Of a stretch of 64,000 nucleotides of DNA, positions 30,057-42,000 are shown piece after piece. Source of the DNA: Zonotrichia leucophrys gambelii (lineage: Eukaryota > Chordata > Aves > Passeriformes > Passerellidae). Below the pieces are notes generated by a model. It was not told the origin of the DNA. It worked only from the letters and a program-made list of their open reading frames with translations, and searched no databases. The translations under genes were made by a program, and so were the position numbers. Location: positions 62,001 through 126,000 of the forward strand of contig NW_026992302.1 in assembly GCF_028769735.1 (NCBI RefSeq). The letters run 5' to 3'. The number at the start of each line of letters is the position of its first letter. Within the stretch, counting starts at the first letter, position 1.

Positions 30057-33000
30057 CTGGGAGGGGATGGGGGTGGTCAGTGGTGGGAGGAGGTGGTGGT
30101 CAAGGTTGGCTGGGTGGAGCTGCACTGACCGCCCGATGGTCAACCTTGATCTCACTGACCACCATTGATTCCCATTGACCACCATTGACCGCCCAATGGT
30201 CAACCTTGACTCCATTGACCTCCCAATGGTCGACCTTGACTTGGTTGACCACCATGACCGCCCAATGGTCAACCTTGACCTCATTGACCATACTGACCGC
30301 CAATGGTCAACCTTGACTTATTGACCTAATTGACCACCACTGACCGCCCAATGGTCAACCTTGACCTCACTGACCACCATTGACCACCCAATGGTCAACC
30401 TTGACTTCGTTGACCACCATTGACTCATTGACCACCATTGAACCCCATTGACCACCCAATGGTCAACCTTGACCTCATTGACCACCACTGACCACCCAAT
30501 GGTCAACCTTGGTTCGCTTGACCATTGTTGACCACCATTGACCACCCAATGGTCAACCTTGATCTCACTGACCACCATTGACCTCCCAATGGTCAACCTT
30601 GACCTCATTGACCACCATTGACCGCCCGATGGTCAACCTTGACCTCATTGACCACCACCGACCACCCAATGGTCAACCTTGACTTATTGACCACCATTGA
30701 CCACCATTGATTCCTATTGACCACCGTTGACCATCGTTGACTCCCATTGACGTTCCAATGGTCACCTTGACTCAGTTGACCACCATTGACCCAACGGTCA
30801 GCCTTGCCTCAGTTTCCCCACTGACCATTATTGATTCCAATTGACCACTCAATGGTCAACCTTGGTTTGCTTGACCACCATGGACTCCCATTGACCTCCA
30901 TTGACCTCCCAATGGTCAACCTTCACTCGGCTGACCCTTCTTGACCACCCAATGGTCAACTGTGCCTCAGTTTCCCCCACTGACCCCCATTGATTTTCAT
31001 TGACCTCCATTGACCACCCAATCATCAACCTTGACTCAGTTGACCCCCATTGGCCACCATTGACTCCCATTGATCACCATGGACTCCATTGACCCCATTG
31101 ATTATCCTTGACCTCCATTGACCTCTCAATGGTCAACCTTCACTCGTTGACCATTCTTGACCACCATTGACCTTCCAATGGTCAACCCTGACTTGGTTGA
31201 CCCCCATTGACCTTCCAATGGCCAACCATGACTTGGTTGACCACCATTGACCACCATTGATTCCCATTGACCACCATTGACCATCATTGGCTCCCATTGA
31301 CTTTCCAATGGTCACCCTTGACTCGGTTGACCCCCATTGACTCCCATTGACTACCATTGATTCCCATTGACCTTCCAATGGCCAACCATGACTTGGTTGA
31401 CCCCCATTGATTCCTATTGACTCCTATTGATCTTCCAATGGTCACCCTTGACTCGGTTGACTACCATTGACCCCCGCTGACCACCATTGACCTTCCAATG
31501 GTCAACCCTGACTTGGTTGACCCCCATTGACCATCGTTGACTCCCATCGACTTTCCATGGTCACCCTTGACTCGGTTGACCACCGTTGACCTTTCAATGG
31601 TCAACCTCAATTTCCTTGACCACCATTGACCTCCCAATGGTCAACCTTGACTCGGTTGACCACCATTGACTCCCATTGACCCCCATTGACCTCCCAATGG
31701 TCAACCTTGACCTGGGCACCATTGTTGACCTTCCAATGGTCAACATTGCCTCCATTGACCCCCATTGACTCCCATTGACTCCCATTGACCTTCCAATGGT
31801 CAACCTTGACTTGGTTGACCACCATTGATTCCCATTGACTCCCATTGACCCCCATTGATTATCATTGACCTCCCAACGGTCAACCTTCACTCGGCTGACC
31901 CTTCTTGACCCCCCAACGGCCAGCCGTGCCTCAGTTTCCCCCACTGACCACCATTGATTATCATTGACCTCCATTGACCTCCCAACGGTCAACCTTGACT
32001 TGATTGACCATTCTTGACCCCCATTGACCTCCATTGACCTCCCAACGGTCAACCTTGACTTGGTTGACACCCAATGACCACCCAATGGTCAACCTTGGCT
32101 TGCTTGACCACCATGGACTCCCATTGACCACCATTGACCCCCATTGACCATCGTTGACTCCCATTGACTTTCCAACCTTGACTCGGTTGACCACCATTGA
32201 CCACTGTTGACCACCCAACGGTCAACCGTGCCTCAGTTTCCCCCACTGACCACCATTGATTCCCATTGACTCCCATTGACCACCATTGACTTTCCAATGG
32301 CCAACCATGACTCAGTTGACCCCCAATGACCACCCAATGGTCAACCTTGGTTTGCTTGACCACCATTGACTCCCATTGATTCCCATTGACCATCATTGGC
32401 TCCCATTGACTTTCCAATGGTCACCCTTGACTCGGTTGACCACCATGGACTCCCATTGACCACCGTTGACCTTTCAATGGTCAACCTCAATTTCCTTGAC
32501 CATCATTGACCTCCCAATGGTCAACCTTGACTTGATTGACCACCATTGACCACCATTGATTCCCATTGACCATTATTGACCCCCATTGATTATCATTGAC
32601 CACCATTGACCTCTCAATGGTCAACCTTGACTCGATTGACCACCCAATCATAACCCTTGACTCAGTTGACCCCCATTGACCACCATTGACTCCCATTGAC
32701 CCCCATTGATTATCATTGACCTCCATTGACCTCCCAATGGTCAACCTTCACTCGGTTGACCATTCTTGACCACCATTGACCTGGATTGACCACCCAATGG
32801 TCAACCATGGTTTGCTTGACCATTGTTGACCACCATTGACCATCCAATGGCCAACCTTGACTTGGTTGACCTCCAATGACCACCATTGACTCCCATTGAC
32901 CTTCCAATGGTCAACCTTGACTCCATTGACCACCATTGATCACCATTGATTCCTATTGACTCCCATTGACCTTCCAATGGTCAACCTTTACTTGGTTGAC

Positions 33001-36000
33001 CACCATTGATTCCCATTGACTCCCATTGACCATTATTGACCCCCATTGATTATCATTGACCTCCCAAGGGTCAACCTTGACTCGGTTGACCATTCTTGAC
33101 CACCCAATGGTCAACCCTGCCTCAGTTTCCCCCACTGACCACCATTGATTATCATTGACCTCCATTGACCTCCCAACGGTCAACCTTGACTCAATTGACC
33201 ACCCAATCATAACCCTTGACTCAGTTGACCCCCATTGACCACCATTGATTATCATGGACCTCCATTGATTACCATTGACCTCCATTGACCTTTCAATGTC
33301 AACCTTCACTCGGTTGACCATTCTTGACCACCATTGACCTGGATTGACCACCATTGACCTTCCAATGGCCAACCATGACTTGGTTGACCCCCATTGATTC
33401 CCATTGACTCCCATTGACCTTCCAATGGTCAACCTTGACCTGGGCACCATTGTTGACCTTCCATTGACCACCATTGATCACCATTGATTCCTATTGACTC
33501 CCATTGACTTTCCAATGGTCAACCTTGACTTGGCTGACCTCCCAATGGTCAACCTTGACCTCCCAATGGTCAACCTTGACCTGGGCACCATTGTTGACCT
33601 TCCATTGACCACCATTGATTCCTATTGACTCCCATTGACCCCCATTGACTCCCATTGACTATCATTGATCTCCATTGACCTCTCAATGGTCAACCTTCAC
33701 TCGGTTGACCATTCTTGACCACCATTGGCCTTGATTGACCGCCCAATGGTCAACCTTGGTTTGCTTGACCACCATTGAACCCCATTGACCGCCCTATGGT
33801 CAACCTTGCCTCGGTTGACCCCCATTGACCACCATTGATTCCCATTGACCACCATTGATTATCATTGACCTCCATTGACCTCCCAATGGTCAACCTTGAC
33901 TTGATTGACCACCATTGATTCCCATTGACCACCATTGACTTTCCAATGGCCAACCATGACTTGGTTGACCCCCAATGACCACCCAACGGCCAGCCGTGCC
34001 TCAGTTTCCCCTCACCGGCGCCGCCGTCGACGAAGCCGGCCACGTGCAGGGTGTAGCCGTCCTCCTCGGCGCTCACGGCCGTGGGCGACAGCGCGAAGGA
34101 GCCGTAGGTGGCCGAGGCCGAGTTGTTCTCAAAGTCCTCGAGCTCCACGCGCAGCTCGTAGCGGGCCTGGAGGGTCAGCAGGGCCAGGCTCTGCAGGCCT
34201 GGGGGGTCAGAGGTCACACAGGGGTCAGTGGTCACTCAGGGGTCACTCAATGATCATTGGTCACACAGAGGTCACTCAGGGGTCATTCAAAGCTCAGGGG
34301 TCACTCAGGGCCTGGAGGGTCAGCAGGGCCAGGCTCTGCAGGCCTGGGGGGTCAGAGGTCACACAGGGGTCAGTCAAGGGTCAGTGGTCACTCAGGGTCA
34401 CTCAGGGGTCACTCAGGGGTCAGTGGTCACTCAGGGCCTGGAGGGTCAGCAGGGCCAGGCTCTGCAGGCCTGGGGGGTCAGAGGTCACACAGGGGTCACT
34501 CAGGGGTCACTCAGGGCCTGGAGGGTCAGCAGGGCCAGGCTCTGCAGGCCTGGGGGGTCAGAGGTCACAGGGGTCACTCAGTGGTCACTCAGGGCCTGGA
34601 GGGTCAGCAGGGCCAGGCTCTGCAGGCCTGGGGGGTCAGAGGTTGCACAGGGGTCAGTCAGGGGTCAGAGGTCACACTGGGGTCACTCAGGGGTCACTCA
34701 GGGGTCAGGGGTCACTCAGGGGTCACTCAGGGGTCACTCAGAGGTCACTCAGGGGTCACTCAGGGGTCAGTGGTCTCTCAGGGGTTACTCGGGGGTTACT
34801 CAAGGGTCAGTCAATGATCAGTGGTCACTCAGGGGTCACTCAGGGGCCAGTGGTCACACAGGGGTCACACAGGGGTCAGTCAATGGTCAGGGGTCACTCA
34901 GGGGTCACTCAGGGGTCAGTGGTCACTCAGTGGTCACTCAATGATCATTGGTCACTCAGGGTCAGCAGGGCCAGGCTCTGCAGGCCTGGGGGGTCAGAGG
35001 TCACACAGGGGTCACTCAGGGGTCACTCAATGGTCAGTGGTCACTCAGGGCCTGGAGGGTCAGCAGGGCCAGGCTCTGCAGGCCTGGGGGTCAGAGGTCA
35101 CACGGGGGTCACACAGTGGTCAGTGGTCACACTGGGGTCAGTCAATGTTCATTGGTCACTCAGGGGTCAGTGGTCACTCAGGGCCTGGAGGGTCAGCAGG
35201 GACAGGCTCTGCAGGCCTGGGGGGTCAGAGGTCACACGGGGGTCACTCAGGGGTCAACGGTCACTCAGGGGTCACTCAGGGGTCAGGGGTCACTCAGGGG
35301 TCACTCAGGGGTCATTGGTCACTCAGGGCCTGGAGGGTCAGCAGGGCCAGGCTCTGCAGGCCTGGGGGTCACAGAGGGGCCAGAGGTCACTCAGGGGTCA
35401 GTGGTCACTCAGGGGTCAGTGGTCACTCATTGGTCACTCAGGGCCTGGAGGGTCAGCAGGGCCAGGCTCTGCAGGCCTGGGGGTCACAGAGGGGTCAGAG
35501 GTCACTCAGGGGTCACTCAGGGGTCACTCAGGGGTCAGTCAAGGGTCAGTGGTCACTCAGGGGTCACTCAGGGTCAGCAGGGCCAGGCACTGCAGGCCTG
35601 GGGGGTCAGAGGTCACACAGGGGTCAGTGGTCACTCAGGGGTCACTCAATGGTCATTGGTCACTCAGGGCCTGGAGGGTCAGCAGGGCCAGGCTCTGCAG
35701 GCCTGGGGGTCACAGAGGGGTCAGAGGTCACACAGGGGTCAGTCAATGGTCAGTGGTCACTCAGGGGTCACTCAGGAGTCAGTCAATGGTCAGTGGTCAC
35801 ACAGGAGTCACTCAGGGCCTGGAGGGTCAGCAGGGCCAGGCTCTGCAGGCCTGGGGGTCAGAGGTCACGCTGGGGTCACACTGGGGTCACCAGGGGTCAC
35901 ACAGGGGTCAGTGGTCATTCAGTGGTCACTCAATGGTCATTGGTCACTCAGGGGTCACTCAGGGGTCACTCAATGGTCATTGGTCACTCAGAGCCTGGAG

Positions 36001-39000
36001 GGTCAGCAGGGCCAGGCTCTGCAGGCCTGGGGGGTCACAGAGGGGTCAGAGGTCACTCAGGGGTCAGAGGTCACACTGGGGTCAGTCAATGGTCATTGGT
36101 CACTCAGGGTCACTCAGGGTCACACAGGGGTCACTCAGGGGTCACTCAGGGGTCAGTGGTCATTCAGTGGTCACTCAATGGTCATTGGTCACACAGAGGT
36201 CACTCAGGGGTCAGTGGTCACTCAGGGGTCACTCAGGGCCTGGAGGGTCAGCAGGGCCAGGTTCTGCAGGCCTGGGTGGCACAGAGGGGTCAGAGGTCAC
36301 TCAGGGGTCACTCAGGGGTCAGTGGTCACTCAGGGTCAGCAGGGCCAGGCTCTGCAGGCCTGGGGGGTCAGAGGTCACAGGGGTCACTCAGGGGTCACTC
36401 AGGGGTCATTGGTCACTCAGGGCCTGGAGGGTCAGCAGGGCCAGGCTCTGCAGGCCTGGGGGGTCAGAGGTCACACAGGGGTCAGTGGTCACTCAGGGGT
36501 CACTCAGGGGTCACACAGGGGTCACTCAATGGTCATTGGTCACTCAGGGCCTGGAGGGTCAGCAGGGCCAGGCTCTGCAGGCCTGGGGGGTCAGAGGGGT
36601 CAGAGGTCACACAGGGGTCACTCAGGGGTCACACAGGGGTCAGTGGTCACTCATTGGTCACTCATTGGTCACTCAGAGGTCAGTGGTCACTCAGGGGTCA
36701 GTCAATGGTCAGTGGTCACTCAGGGGTCACTCAGGGGTCACTCAAGGGTCAGTCAATGGTCAGTGGTCAGTCAGGGGTCATTCACTGGTCACTCAGGGGT
36801 CACTCAGGAGTCAACTACTTGTCCCTACTGGTTTATTCTGGTTTATACTGGTTTGTACTGGTTTATACTGGTTCATACTGGTTTATACTGGTCCATACTG
36901 GTTTATACTGGTCTATACTGGTTTCTATGGATTTCTATGGATTTTCACGGGGATTTTTTGCCCCATACTGGTCCATACTGGTCTATACTGGTTTCTATGG
37001 ATTTCTATGGATTTCTATGGGGATTTTTGGGTCCATACTGGTCCATACTGGTTTATACTGGTCCATACTGGTTTATACTGGTTTATACTGGTTTTTACTG
37101 GTCGTACCCAGCCAGTACTCGCCGTCGGCGCGCCCGAACCCGGCCCTGTAGCCTGTACTGGTTTATACTGGTTTATACTGGTCTATACTGGTTTCTATGG
37201 ATTTCTATGGATTTCTATGGGGATTTTTTGGTCCCTACTGGTTTATACTGGTCCATACTGGTTTATACTGGTTTCTATGGATTTCTATGGGGATTTTTGG
37301 GTCCATACTGGTCCATACTGGTTTATACTGGTTTATATGGATTTCTGTGGATTTTTTCACTCCATACTGGTTTATACTGGTCTATACTGGTTTCTATGGA
37401 TTTCTATGGATTTCTATGGGGATTTTTGGGTCCATACTGGTTTATACTGGTTTATACTGGTTTATACTGGTTTTTACTGGTCGTACCCAGCCAGTACTCG
37501 CCGTCAGCGCGCCCAAACCCAGCCCTGTACTGGTTTATACTGGTTTATACTGGTTTCTATGGATTTCTATGGATTTCTATGGGGATTTTTGGCCCCATAC
37601 TGGTCCATACTGGTCCATACTGGTCCATACTGGTCTATACTGGTTTTTCCTGGCCGTACCCAGCCAGTACTCGCCGTCGGCGCGCCCAAACCCAGCCTTG
37701 TAATCGTTCCAGCCGCGGAAGAAGCTGACGGAGCCGTTGAAGCGGCGCTGGAACACCTGGGGGAGGGGCAAAAAATGGGGGCGGGGCCAAAATGGGGGCG
37801 GGGCAAAAAAAAGGGAAATGGGGAGGGGCAGGGAAATGGATTTGGGGGTTCAGGGTGGGGGCGGGGTGAAGAAATGAGGGTGGGGCAGGGGTGGGGGAGG
37901 GGCAATCCTGGGGTCATTTTAAGGGTGGGGGAGGGGCAATCCCAGGATTATTTGGAGGGTGGGGGGAGGGGCAATTCAGGGGTGGGGGAGGGGCGACCCC
38001 ATGGTCATCTTGAAGGTGGGGGAGGGGCTATTCAGGGGTGGGGAGGAGCAATTCAGGGGTGGGGGAGGGGCGATCAGGGGGTCATCGTAAAGGTGGGGGA
38101 GGGGCAATCCTGGGGGGGACATTATTGGGAGTGGGGGAGGGGCAATCCCGCTCCCATTCCCACCGGGATTTTTTATTGGGACCATAATGGGGGGATGGGA
38201 TGTTGGGGTGGGGGGAGGGGCGCCCATCCCCCCGCCCCTCCCCCCCCACTTCCGGTACCGTCCACACGTGCCCCTCGGTGCTCATGTCGCAGTAGACGGG
38301 CACGGGCTCCCATCCCCCCACATCCCCCCCATCCCCCCACTTCCGGTACTCCCCCCCCACTTCCGGTACCGTCCACACGTGCCCCTCGGTGCCCCATCCC
38401 CCCCATCCCCCCACTTCCGGTACTCCCCCCCCACTTCCGGTTACCGTCCACACGTGCCCCTCGGTGCCCCTCCCCCCCATCCCCCCCATCCCCCCATCCC
38501 CCCACTTCCGGTACTCCCCCCCACTTCCGGTACCGTCCACACGTGCCCCTCGGTGCCCCTCCCCCCCATCCCCCCACTTCCGGTACTCCCCCCCCACTTC
38601 CGGTACCGTCCACACGTGCCCCTCGGTGCTCATGTCGCAGTAGACGGGCACGGGCGCCCCTCCCCCCCCCGCGGGGGACACCAGGTACACGCCGTCCTCG
38701 CGCGCCCCCCCCGCGTGCACGTCCTGGCAGTCCCGCGGGGGGAGGGGCGGGCACAGCGACGGGAACGCTGCGGGGGGAGGGGGGGAGGGGGGGAATGGGG
38801 GGGGAGGGGGCTGTGAGACCCGAGCCCCTCCCCCCACCCCACCAGTTCAAACCAGTTCACTCCCAGTTTGTCCCAGTACATCCCAGTCCACCCCAGTTCG
38901 TCCCAGTTCAAACCAGTTCACTCCCAGTTCAAACCAGTCCATCCCAGTATCGGGGGGAGGGGAAATGGGGGGGGAGGGCGCTGTGAGACCCGAGCCCCTC

Positions 39001-42000
39001 CCCCCCAGTCATAGGGAGGGATGGCCCTGTTTGAACCAGTTCACTCCCAGTTCAAACCAGTTTGTCCCAGCATTGTGAGGGGGAGGGGGGAAATGGGGGG
39101 AAATGGGGGGGGAGGGGGCTGTGAGCCCCGCCCCCCCCCCAGTCATCGGGAGGGACCGCCCCGGTTCGTCCCAGTTCAAACCAGTTCAAACCAGTTCATC
39201 CCAGTTCAATCCCAGTTCAAACCAGTATTGTGAATGCCCTCCCAGTTCGTCCCAGTTTGTCCCAGTACATCCCAGTTCATCCCAGTTCACTCCCAGTTTG
39301 TCCCAGTATTGTGAATGCCTTCCCAGTTCACTCCCAGTTCGTCCCAGTATCGTGAATGCCCTCCCAGTTCATCCCAGTTCAAACCAGTTCACTCCCAGTT
39401 TGTCCCAGTTTGTCCCAGTTCGTCCCAGTTTGTCCCAGTTTGTTCCAGTTTGTCCCAGTTTGTCCCGGTCCCTCCCAGTTCGTCCCAGTTCATCCCAGTT
39501 CAAACCAGTTCACTCCCAGTTCAAACCAGTTCACTCCCAGTTCATCCCAGTTCATCCCAGTTCATCCCAGTTCATCCCAGTTCATCCCAGTTCGTCCCAG
39601 TTTGTCCCAGTTCGTCCCAGTCCCTCCCAGTATCCTGAATCCCCTCCCAGTTCGTCCCAGTTCGTCCCAGTCCCTCCCAGTTCATCCCAGTTCGTCCCAG
39701 TTCATCCCAGTTCAAACCAGTTCACTCCCAGTTCGTCCCAGTTCACTCCCAGTATTGTGAATGCCCTCCCAGTTCGTCCCAGTCCCTCCCAGTACATCCC
39801 AGTTTGTCCCAGTTTATCCCAGTGTCGGGAATGCCCTCCCAGTTCGTCCCAGTCCATCCCAGTTCATCCCAGTATCATAAGTGCCCTCCAGTTCATCCCA
39901 GTTTGTCCCAGTTCAAACCAGTTCACTCCCAGTATCGTGAGTGCCCTCCTAGTTAGTCCCAGTCCCTCCCAGTTTGTCCCAGTTCAAACCAGTAACATCC
40001 CAGTTCATCCCAGTCCATCCCAGTGCCCTCCCAGTTCATCCCAGTTCATCCCAGTTCATCCCAGTTCAAACCAGTTCATCCCAGTCCATCCCAGTCCATC
40101 CCAGTTCATCCTAGTTTGTCCCAGTTCACTCCCAGTTTGTCCTGGTTCATCCCAGTTTGTCCCAGTTCGTCCCAGTTCATCCCAGTTCATCCCAGTATAT
40201 CCCAGTTCGTCCCAGTACATCCCAGTCCATCCCAGTACCCTGAATTCCTCCCAGTCTATCCCAGTCCATCCCAGTTTATCCCAGTCCCTCCCAGTCCCTC
40301 CCAGTCCATCCCAGTCCAATCCCAGTCCATCCCAGTACCCTGAATTCCCTCCCAGTTCATCCCAGTCCCTCCCAGTCCCTCCCAGTCCCTCCCAGTTTGT
40401 CCCAGTTTGTCCCAGTCCATCCCAGTCCCATCCCAGTCCCTCCCAGTTTATCCCAGTCCCTCCCAGTCCCATCCCAGTCCATCCCAGTTCATCCCAGTAT
40501 CGTGAGTGCCCTCCCAGTCCCTCCCAGTTTATCCCAGTTTATCCCAGTCTCACCCTGGTTGCGGATGGGCTGTCCCAGTCCCTCCCAGTTTGTCCCAGTC
40601 CCTCCCAGTTTATCCCAGTCCCTCCCAGTTTATCCCAGTCCATCCCAGTCCCTCCCAGTCCCTCCCAGTCCCTCCCAGTTTATCCCAATCCCCTCCCAGT
40701 CCCTCCCAGTTCATCCCAATCCCCTCCCAGTTTGTCCCAGTTCCCTTCCAGCCCCCTCCCAATCCCATCCCAGTCCCTCCCAGTCCCTCCCAGTCCCTCC
40801 CAGTTTGGCCAGTTTATCCCAGTCCCTCCCAGTTTGTCCCAGTCCCTCCCAGTTTATCCCAGTAACCTCCCAGTTCGTCCCAGTCCATCCCAGCCCCTCC
40901 CAGTCCCCTCCCAGTCCCTCCCAGTTCATCCCAATCCCTCCCAGTCCATCCCAGTCCCTCCCAGTTTATCCCAGTCCCTCCCAATCCCCTCCCAGTTCCC
41001 TCCCAGTTTATCCCAGTACCTCCCAGTCCCTCCCAGTCCCTCCCAGTTTATCCCAATCCCCTCCCAGTCCATCCCAGTCCCTCCCAGTCCCTCCCAGTTT
41101 ATCCCAGTCCATCCCAATCCCATCCCAATCCCATCCCAGTCCATCCCAGTTTATCCCAGTCCCTCCCAGTCCCTCCCAATCCCATCCCAGTCCCTCCCAG
41201 TTTATCCCAGTCCATCCCAGCCCCTCCCAGTCCCTCCCAGTCCCTCCCAGTTCATCCCAATCCCCTCCCAGTTTATCCCAGTTTGTCCCAGTCCCATCCC
41301 AGTCCCTCCCAGTCCATCCCAGTATCCTGAATCCCCTCCCAGTCCCTCCCAGTTTGTCTCAGTTCCCTCCCAGTTTATCCCAGTCCCTCCCAATCCCCTC
41401 CCAATCCCCTCCCAGTCCATCCCAGTCCCTCCCAGTTTGTCCCAGTCCCTCCCAGTTTATCCCAGTCCCTCCCAGTTTATCCCAGTTTGTCCCAGTCTCA
41501 CCCTGGTTGCGGATGGGCTGTCCCTGTCCCTCCCAGTCCCTCCCAGTCCCTCCCAGTCCCTCCCAGTCCCTCCCAGTCCATCCCAGTCCATCCCAGTCCA
41601 TCCCAGTTTATCCCAGTTTATCCCAGTCCCTCCCAGTCCATCCCAGTCCATCCCAGTTTATCCCAGTTTATCCCAGTCCCTCCCAGTTTGTCCCAGTCCC
41701 TCCCAGTCCCTCCCAGTCCCTCCCAGTTTGTCCCAGTCCCTCCCAGTCCATCCCAGTCCCTCCCAGTTTATCCCAGTTTGTCCCAGTTTGTCCCAGTCTC
41801 ACCCTGGTTGCGGATGGGCTGTCCCTGTCCCTCCCAGTCCATCCCAGTTTATCCCAGTTTATCCCAGTCCCTCCCAGTTTGTCCCAGTCCCTCCCAGTTT
41901 ATCCCAGTCTGTCCCAGTTTATCCCAGTCCATCCCAGTCCCTCCCAGTCCCATCCCAGTTTATCCCAGTCCCTCCCAGTCCCTCCCAATCCCATCCCAGT

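Noticed and set aside
30060..34010. Possible CRISPR-like direct repeats
   Set aside because: The units are degenerate, of variable spacing and without unique spacers, and the context is an intron of a vertebrate gene.
38187..38850. Open frames of 200-250 codons over MFAP4 exon 3
   Set aside because: Only the minus-strand frame at 38767-38607 matches MFAP4. The rest are shadows in the exon-edge repeat.
33935..38986. Open frame of 1683 codons on the plus strand ([10 protein letters not shown]... type)
   Set aside because: It runs antisense through MFAP4 exons and minisatellites. The translation is a short periodic peptide produced by a repeat without stops in that frame.
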